Below are positions 34,846 through 46,030 of a DNA stretch of 64,000 bases, piece after piece (the stretch's first letter is position 1; the number at the start of each line of letters is the position of its first letter). The translations under genes and the position numbers were made by a program. The stretch covers positions 2,418,001 through 2,482,000 of the forward strand of contig JAGMVK010000006.1 of assembly GCA_020747065.1 (NCBI GenBank). Direction: 5' to 3'. The stretch comes from Cadophora sp. MPI-SDFR-AT-0126. Taxonomy: Eukaryota; Ascomycota; Leotiomycetes; Helotiales; Ploettnerulaceae. Under the pieces are notes generated by a model. That model had not been told where the DNA came from. It saw only the letters and a list, made by a program, of their open reading frames with translations, and made no database searches.

Positions 34846-37800
34846 CCCCCTCCTAAACCCACGTCTCCCAAAGCGTTTCGATTTATTATTTTATCTTACA
34901 CACGCTGACTTTACCATTCTTTACTCCAATCGTGTACCAAATCCATCAAAGATCATACATTCTGTTCCGATCGTTTCGGCTTGGGCATCAACAAACGACG
35001 TTTCCCAAAAAAATAAAATTCAATGATTTTTAAGCGAGAATTCCGAGATCTGGACGGGTTGGGCTGCTGCTATTGAAGTACAGAATAGCTGGGATATTGA
35101 TGTTGATGTTGATTTCTTTCCCGAGAGAGAAAGAAGTAAGAGGGTGGGAAGGGAATAATAGTGGGAGAAAGGGAGAATCATGCATTATTGAGATTGACAT
35201 TTTGAGGGCACTCGACGATCTACGGAAAAATTCCTGCAACAGAATAGAACAGTTTGCAGAACCATCACCAAACGAACACCAGAGGGAACTTCCCGAGAGA
35301 GAGTCCAAGAACTCATGATCATGCTTGGTCCTTTTATCTTGTACGAGTTTAGTGGCAGTACCACTGGTAGCAACCTAGGTTGTCGGAACCTCCTTCCCCG
35401 TCCCGCGCCGCTCTCGCCATTCCCCTTTCCCCTAATCCGCGAATAATACTCCGTACAGGATCTCCCCAACGCAAACACCGAAAGACTTTCTTCCTTCAAG
35501 CCAAAACCGACCCAAAGCACAGTACCAAACAAGCACCGCACCTTCACTGACAAGTGCCGAATACGAGCCGACAATGATGTGGGAATTTCCCGTTTTGTTG
35601 GTTCGTTCGCATGTGCGGCCGCACGCGCCACAGCGCCATTTGAGCGTAGACTGAAGCAGACGAGATGGCCTGAGGAAGAGCAAGATAAGACAGTAGAGAT
35701 GACGCAGTGCTTGAAGAGGGAGTTTGGATTTAGGTTTAGGTAGACGAGAGAGAAGCGGGGAGGGGAGAGATGGACGATCTAGAAGAAAAGAGGGGAAGGG
35801 GTTAATCTAGAAGTAGCAGGGGAAAAGAACTCTTTTTTGTTTGTTGGAAAAGCAGGGAATGCATACTGTAGAGTGAAGCAAGAGCAAGGTTTCTAGCGTG
35901 TGATTTGATGTGATGTGATGCGATGTTCTGCAGAATAGAGTTAAACTTTTGAGTTAGGCTTCAGCACTTGCTAGATGCGGGGGGGAGTCCGAAGAAGCTG
36001 AATGATGTGCTAGACGATCTAGATCCGTAATCATAAGCTTTAATGTACAGAGTACTTCTCTCTGTCTGTCAAGGACCTCGAGACGAAACTTTGCAAAAAC
36101 TAATTCCATGCACCTAAAATCCTTCGGAGGTGCGACATTCCCGCATTAGCCAACCTCCAAATTGAGGAAGAAAATGTTCAAGCCACCGACACACGATGTG
36201 GAGAAGAGAAACGTTGGAAAAGTTGGAATTAGCACTGACGAAATCCGAATAGAGTTTACGGCTGGACACTAGTTCCTTCAAATGGGTATTTCCCGCACAG
36301 TAGCACAAAGATTATTCGCGCGGTGACTGCCGACATCATACGATTTTTCGTCAAGACTTCTCGTATTCAGGTATAAATAACGAAAATGGAAATGCTGACT
36401 TGAGTAGAAGTGGGAAATTCAAACGAGGGCATGACAGGGGTGCTCAACTGAGGTTTTCAGCACGCGAGAGATTTCCATGGTTGCACTTCGACGTGCCGTT
36501 TTTTGTACCTCGGTGTTTGACAAGGCTTTCAGGGCTTATGCAGACATTCTGCCAAGTCATGTCGTACTACAACAGTGGCTTTTGAGTTTGGATCATTTGC
36601 TTGAATTTTCGTTTTAAATTCCCCAACAAAGGTTAAAGCAAGCCTGATTGACAGATCTGTGGAACACCGACGGCGCGAAGCATCCTCTGTGGGTACCATC
36701 ATATACATTCCATGGGAATGGACTGAACTTCAGGGTGACATTGAAAGTCCTGGATTGCGAGTTGGGCACGAATGCGTCAAGCCACAGAGGATTCCAGTGA
36801 TATGTTTTCGGGGTCCTGTGCACGGCATTTGTGTTCTCGAGCTAAGACGTCCAATCGGGTTGAATCCTGCCGTTGCATTTGGTGATATATGGGGTTCTGA
36901 GGGGTCTTGAGGCTCCATGCATGTAGTAGTTGGGCAGAAATGTGATGATTTCTCGGGGATTTATATCCACACAACAATGTAGACCACGAAATTATCAAAC
37001 AATGACACGATATAATACAACACGCGGAAAAACGAAAAGTCAAAGCCACGTGGGACTTTGTGTCCACACATTGAAGCCAGACACGAGTGTCGGGAGAGCT
37101 AGGCTTAGCCTTATGAATATGAGAAGGAATGTGTCAGGTACAGGTGGAAGTGAATGTATTTCGGATGCAGCCATAGACAGCGCAGCTGAATGAGCTGAGC
37201 TTGAAAGCAAGAGGAGCTTCCCGGATGAGCAAGACATGAGCGGGCGGGTTTGCAATGAGGGAACGGACGATGGTGCACCAGTTGAAGTCTGGTAGCGAAA
37301 GAAAACACTTGCATGTGTGCGTATGCAGCACAATAGATATGAATAGATTGCTGGGAGTGGATGGCGGGATTCTCCATGCCAAGAGCACGAATTTTTATCA
37401 TGTTGTTTTGAAGGATTTGTGATAATTTTTGTCTTGACATGATCATTCGCTCCCGTGGATTCCGAAGTCTGGTTACGACCCAATGATAGATGCATGAATG
37501 GTCATTGTCAGCGTTGCTGTGCAGATTTTGACAGTGTCGATCGATGCAAGTCAGACAGAGATCCTTGGGTGGCCTGGGGGTTGTCGGTCTCCGATTGTGT
37601 AGCAGGCGGGCGCGTATGCAAGGAATCAGACTGGATCGAACAGGGCATTGCAGCTGAGGCTGGCTGTTGGGAACAAGGAAGAAGGATAGGTTGGGTTGGA
37701 TGGATGGAATTGTGTCACAAGAGATGGCGAATGTGAATATTGATAGATGTGGACGTAATTGTAGCCTCAAGGATGAGGAGTAGGTACAGTAGGGGAGGGA

Positions 37801-37871
37801 GGCGCAAGAAAGAAGAATAAGGTTATGAAGGTTAAGTAAGGAGAGGAAAGACGATGGATGACCTCGAAGAA

Positions 37872-37891
37872 CCCTGCCCTGCCCTGCCCTG
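37872..37891. repeat. (CCCTG)4 tandem repeat
   Basis: Four tandem CCCTG units are present in otherwise unique intergenic DNA. Confidence 0.9.
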
Positions 37892-38848
37892 CTCCTTCCG
37901 CAGCCACGTGCACGCTACTCAATTAGGCTTTAGGCTCAGCTTTGACTAGTCCCCATTGGTCTTTATCTGCCTGCTCATATCCCTGCAAATTAGCTTCTCG
38001 ATCGTCAGATCGCGCTAGAGCGACCCCACTAAAAGTCTAGATCGTAGCGTCGGCTATGGACATGACATCGATTCGATATTGGACATCGATATCTAAGGCC
38101 TTGATATGGCCCTCGAGATCATGAAAAGTATCTATCGGTCGCATCATCAGACGAAAGCTGCAGGCGCGATGCAATGCCATGCCATGCGATGCGATGCCAG
38201 TCCATCACAGCTTACCACGACATGACCAACACGCATCGGTCATTTTATTTTTTTCATCGCCATGTTTTGGGCTGGTTGCCGCTCGAGACGAGGCAGGATG
38301 TGCCGATGCAACATCGGCTCTAGTTGGCCCGCGGAGAGGAATTCTGTAAGTTGAGGGCAGAAATATGATTGGATGTTCGACGCGTCTACCGCCAAAATCA
38401 TACGTTCGGTATGATGTGCAGAGAAGAGATGGACGGATGCGGCTAGAGTGGAGTGTTGCTTGGATGTATCCATGAGTAAGAGGCTTGAACCAAGGCGGGA
38501 CTGGGCGGGGAACAGGTGAGTGGCTGGCTGTCATGGATGCCGGGATGATGGCGAAGATTGTGTCTTGAGGTATATCTGCATACCACACCAACAGTAGGAT
38601 GGAATCTACCGGGATCTGATCTGATATGACTTGATGTCATGTGGTGTGATGTGAGACTGACTGCCCCGTACAGTACTTCACCTAGGTGAGGACATCAAGC
38701 TGATGCTCTAGATTTTGAAGAAGATCTTCTTCAGCAGCAAGATACGAGGCAATGAATCTAATTGGCAAATGTGTCAGCAATAGAATTTGGAAGTTGTGCA
38801 CTCTCTTTCTGTGTGCTGTGCAAGAAAGGAAGGCGCTTCTTAGTGCTA

Positions 38849-38890
38849 AGCTGAGCTGAGCTGAGCCGAGTCGAGCAGAGCAGAGCAGAG
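38849..38890. repeat. Degenerate GAGCT/GAGCA tandem repeat
   Basis: About eight imperfect 5-bp units (GAGCT changing to GAGCA) form a purine-biased tract in the region upstream of cryptochrome-DASH. Confidence 0.85.
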
Positions 38891-39045
38891 CATGGGTGCG
38901 GTAAAGTACGGACGGGACATGAGATAATGAGACAAGGCAAGGCAGGTACAATTAGGCGCGGGTAAAGTACTTACAGGACGGGCTCTTTCCTGATGTAGGG
39001 GTCCAATTCCCGATTCTGGGGTTGGACTGGGCATGGATGGATGCA

Positions 39046-39069
39046 CATGGACATGGACATGGACATGGA
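39046..39069. repeat. (CATGGA)4 tandem repeat
   Basis: Four perfect 6-bp units lie about 0.9 kb upstream of the cryptochrome-DASH start. They create runs of ATG and His-Gly/Met-Asp frames that are not genes. Confidence 0.9.
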
Positions 39070-39981
39070 TATGCACACCGTCTTCCTCTTTCTTCCCTGT
39101 CTCTCCTCTTCTCTGTTCAACTTTTCAACCTATCAACCTACCAACCATCGTTCTCTTCCCTTGTCCTGCCTCTCTTCCTTCTATGGACCCGATCTTCAAT
39201 TGACATCTTCCCGACTCCTTTATCCGATTCTCGCATCTCTTCCTCCGACCCTTATATTCAAATGTTGGGTAGCGAGAATCCACATCCACACCCACACACA
39301 CCCACATTGAATCTAAGTCTAAATCTGATCTCGCTCTTCCCGCAGTGGGGACCGACCCCAAACCCAATTCAGCTTCAATGAGCGCATGATTGTCTTCGAC
39401 CTCGCCATCGCCCCTGGTCTTTCCTCTATACCCGTCATACAAAGGGGTCCCGGTGTCGAGCGTTCCTGATTCATATTCAACCTGCAGTTGGCTTGCTCGA
39501 CTGTGACGGCTGCATTCATTCATTCATTCTCGCCAACCCGCATCAGGTTTCTTCTTCTTCTCACCTACCCACCTATCGGCCTATCCACCTACCATTCCAT
39601 TCCTGCATTGTCTCAGCTCAGTCAGACCACACCCGCATTTGTGTCTCCATATCAACATTGGGTCAGTGTTCTCTGCGCCACATTTCATTCTCGCCTTACT
39701 GCACTCCTGCACTGCAGGGAGAAGAACTTCACTGCACTTCACATCTTCTATCCCGTGCGGGTGCAGGGAGAAGTACAAAACAATCCCAAGCACGAGTGCG
39801 AGTACAAGTACAAGTGCAGCTGTGGATGCCCGGCAGTAGCTTGTCTTGAGGTGCAGATAGACTTCACCTCTGACTCGCGCATATGTACCGCTGCCTCCTT
39901 CCAATTGGAACACGGCAAGTCTCATCTTTACCTGTCCCCATCTCCATCTCGTCTAAACGCCGCATCTCCACAAACACCAAG

Positions 39982-41984
39982 ATGTCAGACTCGAAGGTCC
40001 TAATCTATCTCCTCCGGAGGGATCTCCGCGTCTCTGACAATCCCGTTCTCCACTCCCTCGCAACATCAAAGAATCATGGATTCACGCATCTGCTGCCGCT
40101 TTACATCTTCAGTGCTCAACAACTAGAGGTCAAGGGCTTCATTCCAGACAGCAACACCAAGAGTCCGTACCGTGAGGCGAGAAGCAAGGTTGGAGGCTTC
40201 TGGCGAACTGGTCCCCATCGTGTTTCATTCTTGGCCGAATGCATCTGGGATTTGAAGGAAGGATTGGAGAAGGTGGGAAGTGGATTGTGTGTTCGTGTTG
40301 GAATGGTGGGTGATGTCGTCGACGATATCTTACGAAAGATTGACGGAAAGGGCGAACTAAAGGTTGGAGGCGTTTGGATGGTGGAGGAGGAGGGAGTAGA
40401 GGAAAAGCAGGAAGAGACTCGAGTAAAGAAAGCTTGTAGAGATGCGGATGTAGAGTTCAAGTTATGGACGGACGAGAAGTATCTTATTGACGAGTGAGTA
40501 CTTCTCAGACTTGGCGGCTTCACATTTACTAACTTTACAGTCGTGATCTACCACTAACCAACATCGACGAGTTGTCGGACGTCTTTACTAGCTACAGAAA
40601 GACTGTTGAACCTCTTCGTGATCATCCTCGAGAGGTCTTGCCAACACCAAGCAATGACTCTCTACCGCCATTCCCACCAGCCAAATCGATACCCGAGCAA
40701 CGCTCCCCATTCGTCATCCCAGACACCCTCGATAATCTGCAAGCATCACTTCTCCAACCACTATCCGCTTACGACATAGTCAAGAACCCACCATCGTACC
40801 CCGAATCAACCAAATCCGCGCACCCCTTCCTCGGCGGCGAGACTCAAGCCCAGGATCGCCTCAACTACCTCATCACCAGCGGCAACATCACCACCTACCA
40901 CAGTACACGCAACGGCCTTCTTGGGCACGACTTTTCTACCAAACTCTCCGCTTATCTCGCCCTCGGCTGCATCACCGCCCGGCAAGTTCACAGCCGCCTT
41001 GTCGCCTTCGAAGACGGTACCAATCCTTCCTACAGCTCCGTGTCCGGCTACGGCGCCGGCCAAAACGACGGCACGAAAAGCATCCGCTTCGAGCTCCTCT
41101 GGCGTGACTATATGCGTCTTTGCACGAGAAAGTTTGGGCCCAAACTTTTCCGCCTCAGTGGATTCAAAGCCGAAGGTGAAGAGCGCTGGTCTTCACCATC
41201 TCGTCCCTCCCCAGGCTCCACAACAGCCGAAGTCAAATCGCAAATTGAGCGCTTCCTCAATGGTACAACGGGAATGGGCCTCATCGATGCAAGTCTGAGA
41301 GAGATGTACCATACAGGTTATACGTCCAATCGTGCTCGTCAGAACGTTGCAAGCTTCTTGGCTAAACATCTGAAGATCGATTGGCGGATTGGCGCGGAGT
41401 GGTATGAATGTATGCTCGTCGACTACGACCTCTCTTCCAATTGGGGAAACTGGCAATACCTTGCTGGTGTAGGCAACGACCCTCGTGGCGAAGCAAGGAT
41501 CTTCAATCCGGTCAAACAGGCCTTTGACTATGATCCTAATGGTGACTATGTGAAGGCTTGGGTCCCGGAACTGAGAGACTTGTCTGAACCGGCGGAGATC
41601 TTTCAAGCGTGGACGGTGAAGGAGGAAAGAAGGAAGGAGCTGGGATTAGATGGACTGGATTGGGTGGAGGATCCGTTGCTAAAGATTAACTTTACAGTTA
41701 ATAGGCGCGGAAGACATTCTGGGCGGTCGAGAGGTGATAGGGTAAGTGGAAGTGGAGGGCATGGACGCGGTGGACGTGGCGGAGGTGGTGGAGGCAGTGG
41801 CGGCGGAAGCGGCGGTGGGGGAGGGTATGGCGGGCGAGGATATGGTAGTTCCAGAGGTCATATTCGTGGACATGGTTACGGTGGGCATGGATATGGTGGA
41901 CGAGGTGGCGGTGGGGGAAGGGAGAATAGGATGGGTATGATGGATCGTGTTGCGCAGTACGAGGCAGCGGCGAGCGACGCTTAA
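39982..41984 (+). CDS. cryD: Cryptochrome-DASH (photolyase/cryptochrome family)
   Basis: Exon 1 (39982-40493) and exon 2 (40541-41984) join across a 47-nt intron and encode 651 residues. Cry-DASH proteins are blue-light flavoproteins that bind FAD and a folate antenna and repair pyrimidine dimers mainly in single-stranded DNA; fungal members also affect light-regulated development. The photolyase alpha/beta domain opens with VLIYLLRRDLRVSDNPVL. The FAD-binding domain shows TRNGLLGHDFSTKLSAYLA, FELLWRDYMR (about 354-363), GYTSNRARQN (about 430-439) and DYDLSSNWGNWQY (about 465-477), where the Asn of SNRARQN and the NW pair are family hallmarks. From about residue 560 to the end lies a long Arg/Gly-rich RGG-type tail, known from fungal Cry-DASH proteins and suggestive of RNA binding. 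The start is the ATG that gives the canonical N-terminus (MSDSKVLIY). Confidence 0.95.
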
Positions 41985-44900
41985 CTTTACTGTGCATGCT
42001 ATCCACTGTCGTCGGAATCGGTATGTATTACTGGTATGTTGGAAGGGAAGGAATGTGAGGAGATGCATTCGCATGCGAATCTGTATGATCTACTGATCAG
42101 GCTATCCATCCATGAGCATAATCGCAGCACAGGCGTTTTTGGGCACATGAATTGGCATGAGGGAAGGAAAAGAATTGCGGTATCTACTTGCTGGAAGACC
42201 AAGGGGACATTTATATGAAGGAAAATGTGCGGATTTCAAAGGACGGCGTGGTAAGGAAAGGACTGGCTGGGGATATGGGCAACGTGGATAAGGGAAATGA
42301 TAGAGTGGACCTGGGACTAGACGGGGAAAGAAAGGCTAAAACAAAACAAACCAAGACAAAACATGTATTATACATATCATCGCTATCCTATACATTTGCA
42401 TAGCGCTATCTAGTAATATAGAATTCCTATCCACTCAAACGAAACAGCAACGAACACATACGCCCACATACTATACCGTACCTAGATATCTAAATCTCTG
42501 TCGATGTCGGCTCGTCGGGTTATGAATGGGAATTGAGAAATGCAATGAGTTGATTTTGAATCGATTTGAATTGAATTGTGTTGGGAAAATTGAGGGGGGA
42601 TTCGGTGGGTTGTGATTGCCCTTGCTACGGCTTGTTCTAGATTGAGTGAGGATTGAGGATGTGGTGTTGATCCTGAAAACGTTTGGAGTAGATGTAGAAG
42701 AAAAGAAAAATAGAAAAAAAAGAAGAAAAAAAGGGAGGTTAGACAGAGAAAGAGATTTCTAATTGGTTTGTTTGTTTGATTTTTCTTTTGTGCAAATCTA
42801 CGATTTGGTGGTGGGGTTGAAGTTGTGTTGGGTAGGGTCTGGCGCGTTGGAATGTACAGTATGTATGTGTCTGGGTGTTGTGGATGGATGGACATAAACT
42901 GACCAACAGCTCGTTCGTGCGGTGGGTGGGTGATAGACTGGATAAGTGAAAGGAGGAGGAGGAGCAGGCGAGGGGTGGGGTAGGGTGGGGTGTTATTTGT
43001 ATTATGATGAGCGTAGTCTTGTTGGGTGAGGAGGATCGAGGAAGTCGAATGTTTTTAGGTGAGTGAGATTGTGGGAAATGTTCATTTGGTCGGCTTCCGA
43101 TTCCTTCATTTTCCTTCCTGTAAAATACGGGTTCTTCCGAAGGGGAAGGGGATGCGTTGCCTCAAAAAAAAATTAAAAAAAATAAAAATGTAACGAAGAA
43201 TGAAGACGCAACAAGAAACAAGGTCAGCAGAATGTAGCGCGGGTTTCTTGAGTGCTCAAAATCCGAGGTACGTAGTGCGCCGTTTTGGAATTTGAAGAGG
43301 TCTTGCAGGTAGCGGAAATATACAAGTGAAAGTGAGATTGAAGACCGAGTCAGGTGTGTTGACTTTGTGTCTTTTTGGGGGGGAGGGTGGATCGCACTGT
43401 AGGGTAAGTTAGGTAAGGGAGTGTGGCACTTACTCTCGTCATTCGGCGGGGAAGGAGATCCATGGACGGATGGTATATGAGGGGGAGGGATGGCGTTTCT
43501 GAGTGGTGTGGTTGTGGAGAAGGTTGTAGGATCGAGGGGAGGGGACAAGCCTTCTCGCGTCTGTATATGGAATGAGAAGTATGTGTCTGGTGAAGGCTCT
43601 AGGAGTTCCAAACCCGGCGCGGGCCGTTTCTGAGTTAGTTCGGTTGATAGCACGTGTGAAGTCCCCGCAGTAATTGTGAGGAATGTTGTTGGATCCAAGG
43701 AAGTAATAGAAACGAGCTGAATATCTAGCCTGTTGATTTTACATCCTCCTCTAGACCTTTACCGAAGCGAATAAATCCCGACACCCTCACAACCCGTTGG
43801 AAGCGAAACAGGTGAAAGGGGGATGAACCTCACTCTCGCTGCCAATTTTTTATTATCATAGCCAAGTCGAAGATCCAACTGTGCTAAAGATGCTGTGGAG
43901 AAATGAGAGGCACTGCCTAGTTTTGATGAGTTCTTAAGGTCTCTCGCCACGGCGAACGATGCACGCGTGCGCTTCGTGCGTCTGTTATGAAGCGAGGAGA
44001 GTGAATTAAAAAGCATGCCTCATAGTTCATTTTGTCCAATTATATCCTCTAGACTGGTCCAAGAGATTGAGTGACAGCATATAGGGGAAAGTGCAGACGA
44101 GTTCGGTGTGTTTCGCTTGTTGACTTCTTCGGTTGGGGAAGCGAATGCATGTGCCGCCCTGTGGATGACCTGAAATTCGGGGAAAATCGGCTATTGAGGT
44201 AGGTGATTTGATTGGTACGTATGTTTTGCCTTAGAATCTGGGTAATTAGAGGAGAGCTGGAATTGTTTGACTTGTTGACCGTGAGTCTTCCGTTGGCACG
44301 GCGTGAAGGGAAATATACATGGTTCCTCCTATCGCAGAAGGGAACGACGAGGCTGAGAGCGTGGGAGGGGCTCCATCGCGGACTGCCGCTCTAGGTATGA
44401 TGAGAAAATCGTTAGAAGACTTTGTGAAGAAGAGAGAGGTGTTATTGATCGAAAATTTGGGATTTATTGACTTTCTGTCTGCTTTCGGCCTCCCTGTAGC
44501 GAGTATATGCACGCGCCCTCGTCCCCCCTGTACCAAGCGAGAGCGGTGAAGGGGCGCCGCTATTTCAGCCTTGTGCTCAGATAAAAAAATGTGTTGGCGT
44601 CAGAAGAAGATGCAGAACATGGAGCCTAGAGGAGACTTTTCTTGGTGACTACGTGGTTTCTATTGGGGGTTGCGCGTCTAGCGAATACATGTGTAGGTCC
44701 TCTTCCGCCAGCGCCATGAAAAGAGAACGAAGCGTGGAAATGGGAAAGTAAACGCTATCTGCTCGTGGCTTTGGGTGGCTTGAGTGATTGGGTATGATGT
44801 CTGGGTGATAAGAAGGGAAATTAAAGAGGGAATTGAGAGGAGACGAATAGGGACATGTTTGTTTGTTTGACTTGGTGACATCTACTAGAGAAACAAATGG

Positions 44901-45939
44901 ATACGCCCTTGTTCCGCTCCAGGAAGTGATAAGACTGATATCATCTCCTTCCTGCTTGAATCTTTATTTAATTGAACTAGGTGCAATGCTTGTATCATGT
45001 AGGTTTAGACGCTGGACAGGGTAGGGAATATCTCCTTCCCGCGAGCGAAATTTCCTCGCAATATTCCCTTGAACGAAGCCAGAACGGTGAAGAAAAGGAG
45101 GCTTTTCATTAACTGCTAGGTGGATGATGCGTGGATAGTGTTCGTCTATACCGAGGGTAGAGTATGTATTTTTGGGCGAGCATTTGATGTTGCTGAGTTC
45201 TGGTTCGGCGGGTGTAATGTTGGAGGGATGAAGAGGATCTGGCATACTCCTGGGTACACGGAAGCCGGACCCAGGAGCTTGATAACTGTTGTATCAATAT
45301 TCATAGATTCTACTTACGAAGAGACCAACCTGCATCTGCGTGGCAGATGCATAGTCAGAATTTCCAAGTCAACTGTGTACCTGCTCGGCTCTTGACCTTC
45401 GAAGTATTCCAGCAAATAGTCTTCTACCTACCCTACAAAGTAGAGCCCAACAGCAGCAAGATATGTAGCCCTTGAGATTTTCAATGCTTGACATTTGTGA
45501 TGCCACATAAGCAAATTGTGATGCTTGCTTGATGGTAGATGGTATGTTCGCCAACGAAATTCGGTGATCGAAGTTCGGATTCGAAGGAGGCTCGAAGGCA
45601 AGAAGTTCAATCGATGATGGGAAAAGGTCTTGCAGCAAGAGATCAGTTGAACATGATATGATAGTAGTTTAATGTAAAGTAGACTGTCGAGGTTTGGATC
45701 CCTCGATCTGCTCTCGATTCGAGGAAGTGTTGAAGAGATCTGCTCGGGTCTGCCGCGGAGCTCCAGCTTCAATTAAGTCGGATCGGGAGCAATTGGAACG
45801 ACTGTCTCGCGGAAAAGCCCAGTTCAGGGCCAAGATACTGATAGATATTCCTGACAAGAATCTTTGCCCTGCTGTCAAGCGGGAAAGATCTAGGAAGAGC
45901 GGGCTTTCGAGGAAGTCTCGATGGCAATTCGCTCGTTCT
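41985..45939. other. Intergenic; possible unrecognised minus-strand exons
   Basis: No identifiable gene is present. On minus, a frame at about 43740-43440 has coding-like composition (Pro/Thr/Ser-rich, ending NDE) and meets a consensus GTAAGT donor at about 43437, but it has no ATG start. A downstream frame ends in a very hydrophobic stretch. Another minus frame at about 42690-42482 may be an exon after a TTTTCAG acceptor. I could not join these into a gene. Confidence 0.35.
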
Positions 45940-46030
45940 CTTCGACATCTGCAGCGAGGTGATTATGAATGTAAACAACTACGGTACTGTCTTGTTTACA
46001 TTCATAATCACCTCGCTGCAGATGTTGAAG
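45940..46030. repeat. Near-perfect 39-bp inverted repeat (hairpin)
   Basis: The arms 45940-45978 and 45992-46030 are complementary over 39 bp, with one G/T opposition that would be a G-U pair in a transcript, around a 13-nt loop. Such a long exact arm is not expected by chance. It crosses a plus-strand open frame (45694-46068) and could mark a foldback element, a MITE-like insertion, or a hairpin RNA. No target-site duplication was identified. Confidence 0.9.

Larger units (their letters stand above)
33734..39981. other. Long gene-free, microsatellite-rich intergenic region
   Basis: Over 6 kb separates GAD from cryptochrome-DASH. Open frames on both strands are low-complexity, overlap each other and lack domains; the longest (37770-37111 minus, 35631-35185 minus) do not look coding. 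Simple repeats are frequent. The last 500 bp before 39982 is probably the light-responsive gene's promoter and leader. A noncoding transcript or a rapidly evolving gene cannot be excluded. Confidence 0.45.

Noticed and set aside
34528..35026. Overlapping frames with Tyr-Ile-His or Met-Tyr-Val-Cys repeats
   Set aside because: These are translations of the (TACA)10 microsatellite.
37040..37770. Long minus-strand frames of 151 and 219 residues
   Set aside because: They overlap each other in different frames, have no domain, and show composition expected of noncoding DNA.
39022..39381. His-Gly and Met-Asp repeat frames
   Set aside because: They are produced by the (CATGGA)4 repeat and by CCACAC-rich DNA; there is no domain or consistent gene structure.
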